From the NCBI GenBank assembly GCA_021801605.1, contig JAJYXU010000131.1, positions 1 to 51,891 on the forward strand: DNA of 51,891 nt, given 5' to 3'. The DNA is from Bacteroidota bacterium (GTDB lineage Bacteria > Bacteroidota > Ignavibacteria > Ignavibacteriales > Melioribacteraceae). The notes under the pieces are model-generated. The model was not told the origin of the DNA and did no database searches. It saw only the letters and a program-made list of their open reading frames with translations. Below, piece by piece: positions 1 to 8,883 of this stretch; the first letter of the stretch is position 1; the number at the start of each line of letters is the position of its first letter. Made by a program: the position numbers and the translations under genes.

Positions 1-2
1 GT

Positions 3-320
3 CAATCAATTCTCTCCGCATATTCCCAGCACACACTCGAAGAGATGGTTGAGCATCACGGCTTGAAAAAATATTTTACTCATGTTGTTGGTCTTGATAA
101 TATTTACGCGGCAAGTAAGCTTCATCTTGGCAAAGATTTGATGAAAAGATTAGGTAATGGTAAAGGAGAGACTCTTCTCTTAGGAGATACGGAACATGAT
201 TATGAAGTCGCTATGGAGATTGGCGCCGATTGCGTCTTAATTGCGAATGGACATCAGAGCAAAGATAAATTAGAAAAACTTGGCTGTGTTGTGTTTCCGA
301 ATTTGAATTCACTCCTTTGA
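3..320 (+). CDS. HAD-family hydrolase, C-terminal part (partial)
   Basis: Only the C-terminal ~105 residues are present; the reading frame is open to the left edge of the window. The segment carries a conserved lysine context (GKDLMKRL) followed by LLLGDTEHDYEVA, the GDxxxD motif IV of haloacid-dehalogenase hydrolases that binds the catalytic magnesium. A typical Rossmann end follows (GADCVLIANGHQS). The pattern fits phosphoglycolate-phosphatase-like cytoplasmic phosphatases, but the substrate cannot be read from this fragment. Its stop codon lies inside the last codons of the convergent M23 peptidase gene, so the two genes overlap tail to tail by 12 bp and no terminator fits between them. 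Confidence 0.85.
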   Translation, partial: QSILSAYSQHTLEEMVEHHGLKKYFTHVVGLDNIYAASKLHLGKDLMKRLGNGKGETLLLGDTEHDYEVAMEIGADCVLIANGHQSKDKLEKLGCVVFPNLNSLL

Positions 321-1133
321 AGGTAGAACTAAATTAAACAAACTCATCGGATCAATTCTTTTTTTATACCATTGAACTCCTAGATGCAAATGAGGACCTG
401 TTGCGCGTCCGGTTGAACCTGCCAGACCAATCACCTCGCCCTTTTTTATTTTCTGATTTTCCTTTGCAATAATTTTACTCATATGAAGATAGACGCTGGT
501 TAATCCCTGTCCGTGATCTAGAAGAATGAAATTGCCGTTGTAATAAAAATTATCTCCGGCGATGCGTACAATTCCATCACTGATTGCTCGTATTGAATCT
601 CCCACTTCGGCGGAAAAATCAAGACCGTTATGAATATTAGCCCGCTTGCCATTGAGGATTCTTTGACTGCCAAATACGCTTCTTATATCAACGCTATCAA
701 CCGGATAAACAAAGCCGGACATGTACAATGCGTTTTTTAATTTACCTACTTTTGCGCGTGCCGCTTTCATCAATTGATTCTCGCGTTTAATTCTTTTTGA
801 TTCTCTCTTCGGAGGCGATACATATTTTTTTGCTATAGTCAATCGCTGTTCTTCATACTCGCGCGGCTCAAGTGTGTATTCAAACGTTTCTATTTTTTTG
901 TTTTTAAAACGCACTTTTAATTTCGAGATGCCTTTCGAGTTACGGTCAAACCCGAAAACGAACGCGCCTGATTTATCAATCTGTATATTCACGCCGTTCA
1001 ATTGAACGCTTGTAATATTTTTCCCTACGCCAATAATAATTCCGCCCTGTTTTGCCTCTCCGTAAAATTGTATTTCTTGTGCTGTAATTGTCGTGAAGAA
1101 AAATAAAATAACAGAAATGAAAATTGTTTTCAT
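309..1133 (-). CDS. secreted M23-family metallopeptidase
   Basis: A 274-residue protein with an N-terminal signal peptide (residues 1-19, ending TITAQ), a beta-rich region to about 95, a basic linker and a C-terminal M23 (LytM-like) domain. Zinc ligands are visible: HNGLD (H168, D172) and GPHLHLG (H248, H250), with H217 in YLHMS. Family knowledge: these enzymes cut peptidoglycan cross-bridges, or act as activators, in the periplasm. With all ligands intact this one is probably active. The start has a good ribosome site (AGGAG, 9 nt upstream). The upstream TPR/barrel gene ends 41 bp before it on the same strand, so the two are probably co-transcribed. Confidence 0.92.
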   Translation of the reverse strand: MKTIFISVILFFFTTITAQEIQFYGEAKQGGIIIGVGKNITSVQLNGVNIQIDKSGAFVFGFDRNSKGISKLKVRFKNKKIETFEYTLEPREYEEQRLTIAKKYVSPPKRESKRIKRENQLMKAARAKVGKLKNALYMSGFVYPVDSVDIRSVFGSQRILNGKRANIHNGLDFSAEVGDSIRAISDGIVRIAGDNFYYNGNFILLDHGQGLTSVYLHMSKIIAKENQKIKKGEVIGLAGSTGRATGPHLHLGVQWYKKRIDPMSLFNLVLPSKE

Positions 1134-1174
1134 TAAAACGGCTCCTGCAAATATTTTGGAATAGTAAAACGCTG

Positions 1175-4090
1175 TTAAAGAATTGCCCAGTATGCCGAAA
1201 GTTGACCGGAAAAATAGCGGTAGCTTGAATTATCCCGCGATGCACTTCCAATGCTGATTTTTCCGGAAAGGATTAATTTTTTGATTGGAGTGTATTGTGC
1301 ATTTATATGACCTTCAAGAGCAATTAAAGTGCTTTGAGGAATCAAACCGATTTTTCCGCCTATAGAAATTTTCAACTTTTCACTTTTATCCAGATCGTTG
1401 TCTAACCAAATACTATGTGATTCAAAATTATGGGGGGAGTAATAGTAATTGGATTTATATTTATAATTGGAATAAGCATATTCATAACCGATCGCTATAT
1501 CCGGCCAAAAATATTTTCCAAGTCTAATGTTGAAATCATTTCCTGCATTGCCGTCATCAACACCTATATATTGAAAATAGCCGGATATTTTTAATCCGTC
1601 TCTATTTCTATAATAAGAATCAATCTTGTAGAGTGAAGCATAGTAACGTATATCTATCAGATAAGGAGAGTAGAGTATACTAACAGCGTCGGAATTCTGA
1701 TAAGTGAGACCCACTCTAATTGTGTCTATTTTTTCGAAAACGAAGAAGGCGTCATGATCATCTCTTGTAAATTTACCGAGCGAACCGCTGATTCCAATTC
1801 CAACCCCCATACTAATATTACTTCCCAATCTTAAAAGTACTAATCCTTTAAAAGTTGTAAAGAGTTGATTGCCGACAAAAGGAGTCCCGGCGTCATCCAT
1901 ACTGCTTAATGCATCTTGATTAAGACTGGACTGGCTTGCTTTTAGAGAACTTCGTACAAATGAAACTCCAAGTGTTAGAAAATTAGTAACACCAAGTTCG
2001 AGCCGCCCACCGGCGCTCAAAATTCTAAAACTAAGATTATCCGTGTAGTAAGAAAGTGACGGACCAAATCCGATACTGTTGGGAAAAGTTTCAAAAATGG
2101 CGACAATGCCTGTAACCGGAAGCCATCCCTTGCGCTGCTTTACTAAACTTACTTGCGCAGAGTCGAGTTTCCAATCAAGAAGATTATTATAAACAGTACG
2201 GGCAGAATCATTTTCTGCCATCTTTGCGTAAGAATCTCCAAGGTATAAATTCGCTTCAAAATCTGATGAATCTTGCTTTACCAAATCTTTGTATTCGCGA
2301 AGAGCACTGACTGAATCGCCAGTTGCAAAATAAAGTGCGGCTCGCTGCTTTTGCGCATCGTAATTCTCTCCGTATGAGAGCACTTTGTTATAAGTATCTA
2401 AAGCTTCCTGATATTTTTTTGCACTGAATAGAACGTCGCCATATTCTTTAAGAACTAAAGTGGAAGGTTCCGCTTTGGACATATAATCTTCATAGAATGG
2501 GAGGGCGGCATTGTAATCTTTGTCAATTACTTTTTGTCTTCCTTGTTCAAGAATTGCATAAAGTTTTTCTTCTTCGAACCTCATCTTCTGCCAATCAATA
2601 TTGGATTGCAGCTTAATAACATCTTCATTTGCCGGTTCAAGTGCTTTTGCCTTGTCCGCATATTCCTGCGCGGCAGGAAAATCTAGTTCTATAAGTTTGA
2701 TCGATCCCATTGAGATAAACGCCGGAACAGAATTTGGTCTTTCTTTCAAAACATTATCAAGATATTGTTTGGCAAGATCAATATCGCGGTTGATCCAGAC
2801 AGAAACCTGGGCGCGGAAAAGTTGATAATCGAGATTGTTGGGATAATCCACCAAAAGTTTGTCTGTGATATCAATTGCTTTATCAAATTCACGGTTCCAA
2901 GCAGAAATTCTTGCCCACCGGTATCTGAGCACCGGATCTTTTTCATCGGGATACTTTTCAAAATATTTATCAAGTATAACCTGGGCGCTGTCATATTCTT
3001 GTAAATTCTCGTGATACTCTGCAATTAACTTTAACGCTTCTTTATCGTCCGGACTTAATGCAAGGCGCGCTTTGGCGCTGTCTAATCTTTCCCGGTAAGT
3101 TGTAGTTCTAAGATTTATAACGTAATCGGATTTTTCTTTATAGCGAGGATCGTCTGCGTTGGTTGATCCGATTATCAACAACTGCTGATATGCTTCTTCA
3201 ATCCGGTTTGCTTTGATCAACTCATCAACCAGTTCGTAACGCGATTCAATATCACCCGGAGTTCGTTTTAAAATTCTATAAAGACGGTCAATGGGATATT
3301 CTTTTTCGAATGCGCGCGGACTTTCTTGAGTTAAATATGCTCTGTTGTTCACCATGTCTAAACCATCTTGTGCTTCTTTGAAAAACGGTTTGAATCCAAG
3401 TGAAGTTTCAAAAGCTTTTTTTGCAATAGCGTATTTACTAAGCCACATAGTAAAATAACCGTAGCGGCTCCACAAACGCCAATCTTCCGGATAGCGTTCA
3501 ACATATTTTTTTAGAATTCGTTCGCCTTTAACAATGCTTCCGGTATGTGTAAGAATTAGTGTGTAGCGAATAATTTCATCCGGAGATGCATTATCATCTC
3601 TTGCTAAATATTGATCATACCATTCTTCGGCTTTATCCCAAATCTCCATCCAAGCATATGATTTTCCAATTTCGAGGTAATTGAACGGCTTATTCGGATC
3701 AATTGCAATTTCGCGTAAATGACCTTCAATTTTTTTATTAAGTAACGGATACCAGATATCAATCAAACGCTGAAGATTCTTTTCATACTCGGCTCTTTTT
3801 GTTGCGCTTATAGTTTCGAGAGCAATCGCACGTCTGTAATCGAGACGGGCATTTTCGTATTGCTGGCGTTTCTCAAAACAAAGTCCGCGTAAATTATATC
3901 CGTCGGATTCCTGCGGATTGGCGGTAATATATTTATTAAGCTGATCAATAGCTTCGCCATATCTTCCTGCCTGCATGTGTGATAGCGCAGTTCTTTTCAG
4001 TTCACTAACATCAACTCTCTGCGCTTCCAAAAATTGCGGAAGAATGAAAAGAAAAAGTAAAAAGTAAAATTTAATTCGGGATAAAATCAT
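1175..4090 (-). CDS. TPR-repeat protein with C-terminal YaiO-like outer-membrane barrel
   Basis: About 971 residues from the chosen ATG at 4090. The frame stays open for 25 more codons, but a clear signal peptide (MILSRIKFYFLLFLFILPQ, ending EAQ) starts at 4090 behind a GAGG site, so the longer start is rejected. Residues ~25-650 are tetratricopeptide repeats (motifs such as GRYGEAIDQLNKYI, KYQEALDTYNKVL). The last ~290 residues alternate polar and aromatic positions and end in a barrel-closing strand (LSAYWAIL), as in YaiO-type outer-membrane barrels. Likely role: periplasmic TPR scaffold on a barrel, as in polysaccharide export or cell-surface assembly. The substrate is unknown. The M23 peptidase gene follows 41 bp downstream. 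Confidence 0.85.
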   Translation of the reverse strand: MILSRIKFYFLLFLFILPQFLEAQRVDVSELKRTALSHMQAGRYGEAIDQLNKYITANPQESDGYNLRGLCFEKRQQYENARLDYRRAIALETISATKRAEYEKNLQRLIDIWYPLLNKKIEGHLREIAIDPNKPFNYLEIGKSYAWMEIWDKAEEWYDQYLARDDNASPDEIIRYTLILTHTGSIVKGERILKKYVERYPEDWRLWSRYGYFTMWLSKYAIAKKAFETSLGFKPFFKEAQDGLDMVNNRAYLTQESPRAFEKEYPIDRLYRILKRTPGDIESRYELVDELIKANRIEEAYQQLLIIGSTNADDPRYKEKSDYVINLRTTTYRERLDSAKARLALSPDDKEALKLIAEYHENLQEYDSAQVILDKYFEKYPDEKDPVLRYRWARISAWNREFDKAIDITDKLLVDYPNNLDYQLFRAQVSVWINRDIDLAKQYLDNVLKERPNSVPAFISMGSIKLIELDFPAAQEYADKAKALEPANEDVIKLQSNIDWQKMRFEEEKLYAILEQGRQKVIDKDYNAALPFYEDYMSKAEPSTLVLKEYGDVLFSAKKYQEALDTYNKVLSYGENYDAQKQRAALYFATGDSVSALREYKDLVKQDSSDFEANLYLGDSYAKMAENDSARTVYNNLLDWKLDSAQVSLVKQRKGWLPVTGIVAIFETFPNSIGFGPSLSYYTDNLSFRILSAGGRLELGVTNFLTLGVSFVRSSLKASQSSLNQDALSSMDDAGTPFVGNQLFTTFKGLVLLRLGSNISMGVGIGISGSLGKFTRDDHDAFFVFEKIDTIRVGLTYQNSDAVSILYSPYLIDIRYYASLYKIDSYYRNRDGLKISGYFQYIGVDDGNAGNDFNIRLGKYFWPDIAIGYEYAYSNYKYKSNYYYSPHNFESHSIWLDNDLDKSEKLKISIGGKIGLIPQSTLIALEGHINAQYTPIKKLILSGKISIGSASRDNSSYRYFSGQLSAYWAIL

Positions 4091-4278
4091 AATCCTCGTT
4101 AAAATACTGTCTATAAACAACAACTGTAAGGAAATTGAATTAAGGCAACTCGCCGCCCTATTCACACGTTCAATTTATCAAAAATTATGCAAAAAGTAAT
4201 GAAGTAAAGAATATTTGAATTAAGGTTTGTTTTGAGGCAATTGCTAAAAAGAGGAGCCGGTCTTGGTGCGATAATATT

Positions 4279-4299
4279 AGACGGTTTTCAATTCCGTCT
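4279..4299 (-). terminator. possible weak hairpin terminator after the T9SS gene
   Basis: A 6-bp perfect stem (AGACGG / CCGTCT) with a 9-nt loop lies about 40 nt past the stop of the minus-strand T9SS protein. There is no good U-run, so this is only a candidate. The 174-bp gap it sits in (4166-4339) shows no other feature. Confidence 0.3.
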
Positions 4300-4339
4300 C
4301 ATATTAATTAAACGTGGTAAGTATACAAAAAGTAAATTC

Positions 4340-6181
4340 TTATTTCATCAGCAGCATTTTCTTCGATTGGATGAAATTATTTGCTGTGATTGTGCAGATG
4401 TAAATTCCGCTTGTTAATCTGCTTGCATCAAAAGTTACATTATGGTATCCGGCTGTTCTATTTCCATCTACAAGTGTTGCCACTTCTTTACCGAGCATAT
4501 CATAAACTTTTATTGTTACAAATCCATTCTCCGGCAGTTGATAATTAATTGTCGTTGTCGGGTTGAATGGGTTTGGGTAATTGCTAATTGAGTAATTTGC
4601 TGGCAACTCGTTTGAAAGAGTCGCAACTAATTTGTCTTCCAACATAGAATAATTTTCCATACCGAAAACTGCTTGAAAGTCCGGATCTGAATACGTGCCT
4701 TCAGTTGAATAATAAGCACGTACGTCATACCAGAGAAGATCGTTTGTATAACCATTTGTAGCAAGGTATGCATGATCGGTATAAGTTTGCACACCTCTGC
4801 CAACAGTAGTTAACAATACATCACTTCCCACAACGCCATTATGTTTTACTCTTCTCCAGATCTGGAATTGGTTTACAGCAGTATTCGGGTTATCAGTCCA
4901 CGTAACAACAATTGGCTGTCCAACCGGTGCACCGGCACTAACATATTCTCCGCTATTGGTTGGCTTGCCAATATAGTTAGCTGTTTAAGTTGTAGTTGCA
5001 TCTGGATAAAAAATTCTTGTAGAAGAAGTGTTACCGTCATTCCACCGGCTAAATGAATATTCAATACCGTTAGTAAGAGGTAACCCATAAGCTTCGGCAG
5101 TAATTGCATTTTGCTCAACAACTTGAAAAGAAGAAGTAGGGGAGTTGTATTGAGTTCCGTTAACGATTACTGTCCCTCCATTGCCTACACCAACAAAACT
5201 GTTTTGAAATATTATATTACACAATTTCTTCATATCCGCCACATAACTATAGTTTTTTTCTGAAGAAGAAAGAACTACGCTTGTGCTTACGTTTGAGGAA
5301 AAAGACCCTCTATATTCATTATTATATTCTTTATACCAGTTACTTTTATTACTAAGTCCCTCGGTATCATTCCAAACACGATTGTATCCGTCAACCATGG
5401 GTTGATTTGCTCCTTCAACAGCGCCCATGTAAAGTGTTTTGCGTGTCATATCCGAAATTGTAACCGGCGCAACAACTATTGGCGGGTTTGAATTATTAAC
5501 TTGGGCCCTGATCTTTCCACCGGGGAAATTATTTTTAACAACAACCGATATTTGTTCATCAACCAAAACGTTCCCCTTAAAACGGAAAATAAAATCACTT
5601 GCAGCCCAGGGGTTGCTTAAGTTCTGTGCTCTTATGCCCAGTGTTATTATAGCATTGCCGGCATTAACATAGCTTTTAAAATCGATAGAGGCAGTTTCGT
5701 TATACTTTTTAACAGCAATTGCACCGGCGCTCATTACAGCATTCCATTGTGTGGCTGCATCCGCTTGAGCAACGTTGTTATCTAATAAAACAACTTCATA
5801 GTAGTTGTTTGACCAGTTTGATGGAGAATAAATTCCGCCGTAACTTTCATACACATTATACAAGCTGACTTCAAGTATTGCAAGATCATTGTTATATGGG
5901 TTGGTAGCATTATCAGCTTTAGGGTCTTCGCCGGCTTCCCTTATTAAATTTATCACTCTTATTCCGCACGCTTCGCTTACTGTTCCTGATGGAGCTAAAT
6001 AAGTGCCGATGCTTGGACTAGCACTTGAATTTGTAAAAATAGAGCGGGATAAATTTGAATTGGTCTTTTCCAGCCAATATGTATCCCCGTTATGATACTG
6101 GTAATCTCTTGTCGATCTTATCTGTCCATAAATGCAAAATTGTACTGTTAAAAATAGTAGCGATAGAATTAGCTTTTTCAT
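4340..6181 (-). pseudogene. type IX-secreted protein interrupted by one in-frame stop
   Basis: The frame runs from a signal peptide (MKKLILSLLFLTVQFCIYGQ) behind AGGAG at 6181 to a classic T9SS sorting domain (NYPNPFNPTT, then a valine-rich strand and KKMLLMK end). It would give 613 codons, but one TAA at 4985-4987 stops it after residue 398. Both sides are in the same frame and the text reads on smoothly (PDATTT-stop-TANYIGKPTNSGEY). The stop therefore looks like a single-base change of a tyrosine codon rather than a gene boundary. The truncated product would be exported by Sec but would lack the tail for outer-membrane translocation. A sequencing error or stop readthrough are alternatives. 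The body contains beta-sandwich-like stretches with no family I can name. Confidence 0.85.
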
Positions 6182-6221
6182 TCTTTGCTCCTTATAAATT
6201 GTTGTAGAATTAAGTAATTTT

Positions 6222-6293
6222 AAAAAGAGATGTGCCCGTACATTTGGTTAACCAAATGTTGTTAAGCTCGCGGGCCTAAAAGGCGCATCTTTT
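6222..6293. repeat. nested palindrome upstream of the T9SS gene
   Basis: The region between the T9SS gene and the lipoprotein holds a perfect 18-bp palindrome, CATTTGGTTAACCAAATG (6241-6258). It is nested inside imperfect arms (AAAAAGAGATGTGCC at 6222 and GGCGCATCTTTTT ending 6293) with a GCCCG/CGGGC pair between them. It lies 41-112 nt 5' of the T9SS start, so it could be a leader structure, an operator or a small repeat. No function can be assigned. Confidence 0.5.
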
Positions 6294-6299
6294 TAAGCT

Positions 6300-6324
6300 G
6301 GCGGCAGTTTGGTAGACTGCCGCC
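6300..6324 (-). terminator. GC-rich hairpin, probable terminator of the 6347-7366 gene
   Basis: GGCGGCAGT and ACTGCCGCC form a perfect 9-bp stem with a 7-nt loop, 22 nt past the stop of the lipoprotein gene. The stem is strong but not followed by a T-run on the minus strand. It may instead be a dispersed palindrome or a factor-dependent end. Confidence 0.45.
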
Positions 6325-6346
6325 TGTTTCATGTACAATATTTCTC

Positions 6347-7366
6347 CTACTTTAGTTTTCCGTGATAAATAATGTTGTAGCCTGTTTTGTTATCGAATGC
6401 GTGCAGAAATACATCTTTCTCTAAAACCAGCGCAGTGGAACCATATTCTATATTGTTCGGAAATTTTAATATATACTTTAAATCAGTACCATTATAATGT
6501 AATAAACCGTCTTTCATTTGAATTAATAAATCATTTTTATTTTTGCCCCATACTTGCCCTTTAAAATTGGGATAATTTATTTCAAGAAAATCATCGAGGT
6601 TTCCGTCAAAATATCTAAAAATTCTATTGCCTTTACTTATATATAAATAACCATCTATATCATTCATTGTAAAATTTTCTCCTACATCTTGATATAAAAT
6701 AGTCTTTATGTTTTTTCCATCATATTCAAGAAGTCTTGTAGTATCCATAATTTCTTTATTATCTAAATAAGCCAAGAAATAGTATTTATTATTTTTTGAG
6801 CTATACCTTACCTTGTACAAATTACCATAGTTCTTCAATACAAGCTCTAACTGCCAACTAATGCCATTATTTTTATAAATTAGTCCATCCCTATTGTAGG
6901 GTATGGCCTTCCCTCCACCAGCATAGACCTCATTATCATTTTTACCAGCCATACTAAAAAAATCAATCTCTACACCTTCATATAAAAACTGTGGAGACGA
7001 TGTAAATGTATTATTCTTATAATTCCAGATGCGCCCTTCATGAGTGCTTATCCACAAACTGTTTTCCGATCCCCAAAGAGAAACAGTGTTCCCTACCGGC
7101 GTTCGTGTTTCTCTGTACCATTTGGTTCCGTCATAACGGTATATGTTTTCAAACACTGAGCCAACCAAACTCACCATCCAGACATCATTTACCGTTTTTC
7201 CCCATAATGAATTAAAGTAAACGTAGTATGCTTTTATTGTATCTGCCGTCCATGTATAATCTCTTCTGCCGGGTTGCGGTTCGGGTTCTGTTGGGTTGCT
7301 GTTGCATGAGTTAGCAATTATTATTAATACAACCACTGTAATTACTAATAATATTTTTTGTGTCAT
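6347..7366 (-). CDS. lipoprotein with WG-x-x-x-NDVW repeats (paralog 1)
   Basis: A 339-residue protein with a lipoprotein signal (hydrophobic 4-18, lipobox IANSC) and a linker rich in P and E (NPTEPEPQPGRRDYTW). The body has repeated motifs LWGKTVNDVWMV, LWGSENSLWIS and VWGKNKNDLLIQ, each followed by a YDGTKW/YNGTDLKY element. This pattern is common in bacterial beta-propeller-like surface proteins that lack a known activity. It is clearly related to the next gene upstream (7548-8597), with the same PQPGRRDYxWTxDT linker, so the pair arose by tandem duplication. Probably an outer-membrane or periplasmic lipoprotein. No Shine-Dalgarno sequence is seen before the ATG. The gap 7367-7547 holds only a weak GGGCT...AGCCC hairpin (7454-7486). 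Confidence 0.8.
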   Translation of the reverse strand: MTQKILLVITVVVLIIIANSCNSNPTEPEPQPGRRDYTWTADTIKAYYVYFNSLWGKTVNDVWMVSLVGSVFENIYRYDGTKWYRETRTPVGNTVSLWGSENSLWISTHEGRIWNYKNNTFTSSPQFLYEGVEIDFFSMAGKNDNEVYAGGGKAIPYNRDGLIYKNNGISWQLELVLKNYGNLYKVRYSSKNNKYYFLAYLDNKEIMDTTRLLEYDGKNIKTILYQDVGENFTMNDIDGYLYISKGNRIFRYFDGNLDDFLEINYPNFKGQVWGKNKNDLLIQMKDGLLHYNGTDLKYILKFPNNIEYGSTALVLEKDVFLHAFDNKTGYNIIYHGKLK

Positions 7367-7547
7367 GTTTTAACTCTGTTTGGTTTTCTGTTTTATTCTT
7401 GTGTAATAGCTAGCTCTCAAAAGGTGAGCAGCCTTAACTTATTATTTGCAACCGGGCTTGGAGAATGTGTCCGCACTTTCCAGCCCAACTTTAATACATG
7501 TTGCTTTTACTACAATTATTTTACTTATTCTTCGTTACTCTTTCCTC

Positions 7548-8597
7548 CTAATCGTTTAGTTTGCCATGCAAGATCATATTTCTACTACTGTTATTATCAT
7601 AAAAACCACAGAATATCTCTCTATCAAAAAAAGCAGGCTCTCCTCCTATAATTTTATTGGCGATGCTGTTATATTTAATAAGATACTGAATATCTGTTCC
7701 ATTGAAATGTGCTAACCCATCTCTCATACTAATAAATATATCTTTTGAATTTCTTCCAAAGAGGTAATACCAAAAATTTGGGAGATCAACTGAAAACTGT
7801 TTGACAAAGGATTCTCCTCTAAATAGATATATGTCTTTACCAATTAAGAAATATAATTCCTTATCAATAAGACTAAAATTTCCAAAAATAATTTTATCAG
7901 TGAAGTTCGAATAAATTTCTTTAAGCTGGTTTCCATTTAATTCATAAAATGCAATCGTATCGCTAACTGTAGTGCTAGTTCGAAGCGCAAAAATATAGAC
8001 TTTATTTTGTTTTTTTCTAATTGAGATAAATTGAGAATTAAAATTTACTTTTAGAATTTCTTGCCATGTATAGCCGTCATAGTGAAGAACAAAACCCCGC
8101 CATAAGTCCTTGCCATTAACTATATACGAAATTATTCCACAAGCATAAACATCGTTAGGTTGTGGTCCCCAAATGTTATATATACTAACATTATGAGAAC
8201 CTTCCACAATGTATCTGTAATTCTCGCTCCATCTTGTTCCGTCATAATGCCAAATTCTACCATTATTGTCTCCACCCATCCAAATGTTATTTGCACTAAA
8301 ACCAAAAAGTGTGTTTCCTGCACAAAGAATCGGTTCATTTTTATATGTAATCCATTTAGCCCCATCGTAATGTAAAAGACGATCTTTAGAATCTCCTCCT
8401 GCCCCAACTACCCACACGTCATTTGGGGATGAACCCCAGACTGCACCAATAAAATTCATTGGCATATTAAGTGTATCCACCGTCCACACATAATCTCTTC
8501 TGCCGGGCTGTGGTTCTGATTCAGTCGGACCATTATTGCAAGAGATAAGAATTGTCAAAAGATAAATTGTTGCTGCAAATTTTAGGTAGCGCTTCAA
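7548..8597 (-). CDS. lipoprotein with WG-x-x-x-NDVW repeats (paralog 2)
   Basis: A 349-residue paralog of the downstream gene. It has a signal peptide and lipobox (TILISC), the linker PQPGRRDYVWTVDT, then repeats AVWGSSPNDVWVVG, FGFSANNIWMG, IWGPQPNDVYACG and LFGRNSKDIFISM, each paired with LHYDGAKW-like elements. This spacing suggests a propeller or beta-solenoid fold. The start is TTG at 8597 with GGAGG four bases upstream. An ATG a few bases earlier is in another frame. Function unknown; cell-surface location is inferred from the lipobox. Two matching operator-like palindromes lie 68-143 bp upstream (8665-8740), so this pair of genes may be under specific control. Confidence 0.8.
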   Translation of the reverse strand: MKRYLKFAATIYLLTILISCNNGPTESEPQPGRRDYVWTVDTLNMPMNFIGAVWGSSPNDVWVVGAGGDSKDRLLHYDGAKWITYKNEPILCAGNTLFGFSANNIWMGGDNNGRIWHYDGTRWSENYRYIVEGSHNVSIYNIWGPQPNDVYACGIISYIVNGKDLWRGFVLHYDGYTWQEILKVNFNSQFISIRKKQNKVYIFALRTSTTVSDTIAFYELNGNQLKEIYSNFTDKIIFGNFSLIDKELYFLIGKDIYLFRGESFVKQFSVDLPNFWYYLFGRNSKDIFISMRDGLAHFNGTDIQYLIKYNSIANKIIGGEPAFFDREIFCGFYDNNSSRNMILHGKLND

Positions 8598-8664
8598 CTA
8601 TCCTCCGCATTTTTAACATTGAGAAAACATTTTTGCCAATTAAATATCAATAACTATTTTAAAT

Positions 8665-8740
8665 AAAACATTAGTACTTGTACTAATGTTTTTAAATATT
8701 TACGGTGTTTTTGGCAAAAAGGTTTAGTAGTTGTACTAAA
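8665..8740 (-). promoter_or_regulatory. paired operator-like palindromes (TTAGTAC-TT-GTACTAA)
   Basis: A perfect inverted repeat with 13-bp arms (AAAACATTAGTAC, TT, GTACTAATGTTTT; 8665-8692) is followed 30 bp away by a second copy of the core, TTTAGTAGTTGTACTAAA (8723-8740), differing by one base in one arm. Two matching dyads of this size in a promoter-length gap upstream of the lipoprotein gene look like tandem binding sites for a dimeric repressor. No regulator gene is adjacent, so the protein is unknown. The rest of the gap to 8883 shows nothing else. Confidence 0.55.
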
Positions 8741-8883
8741 GTCGAATAAATTTAAAGTGTCCGATTTAATTAGTGAGGAGATGTTTTTTATGTAGGAGAT
8801 GATTCCAGTTGTAAAAAAAAATATCCCGGCATGAAATGATAAAAGAAAAAATGAAACGCTCCAACGAACGTCTCAATACAAAA

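Noticed and set aside
4091-4165. 25-codon N-terminal extension of the TPR/barrel gene
   Set aside because: A signal peptide and GAGG ribosome site support the ATG at 4090.
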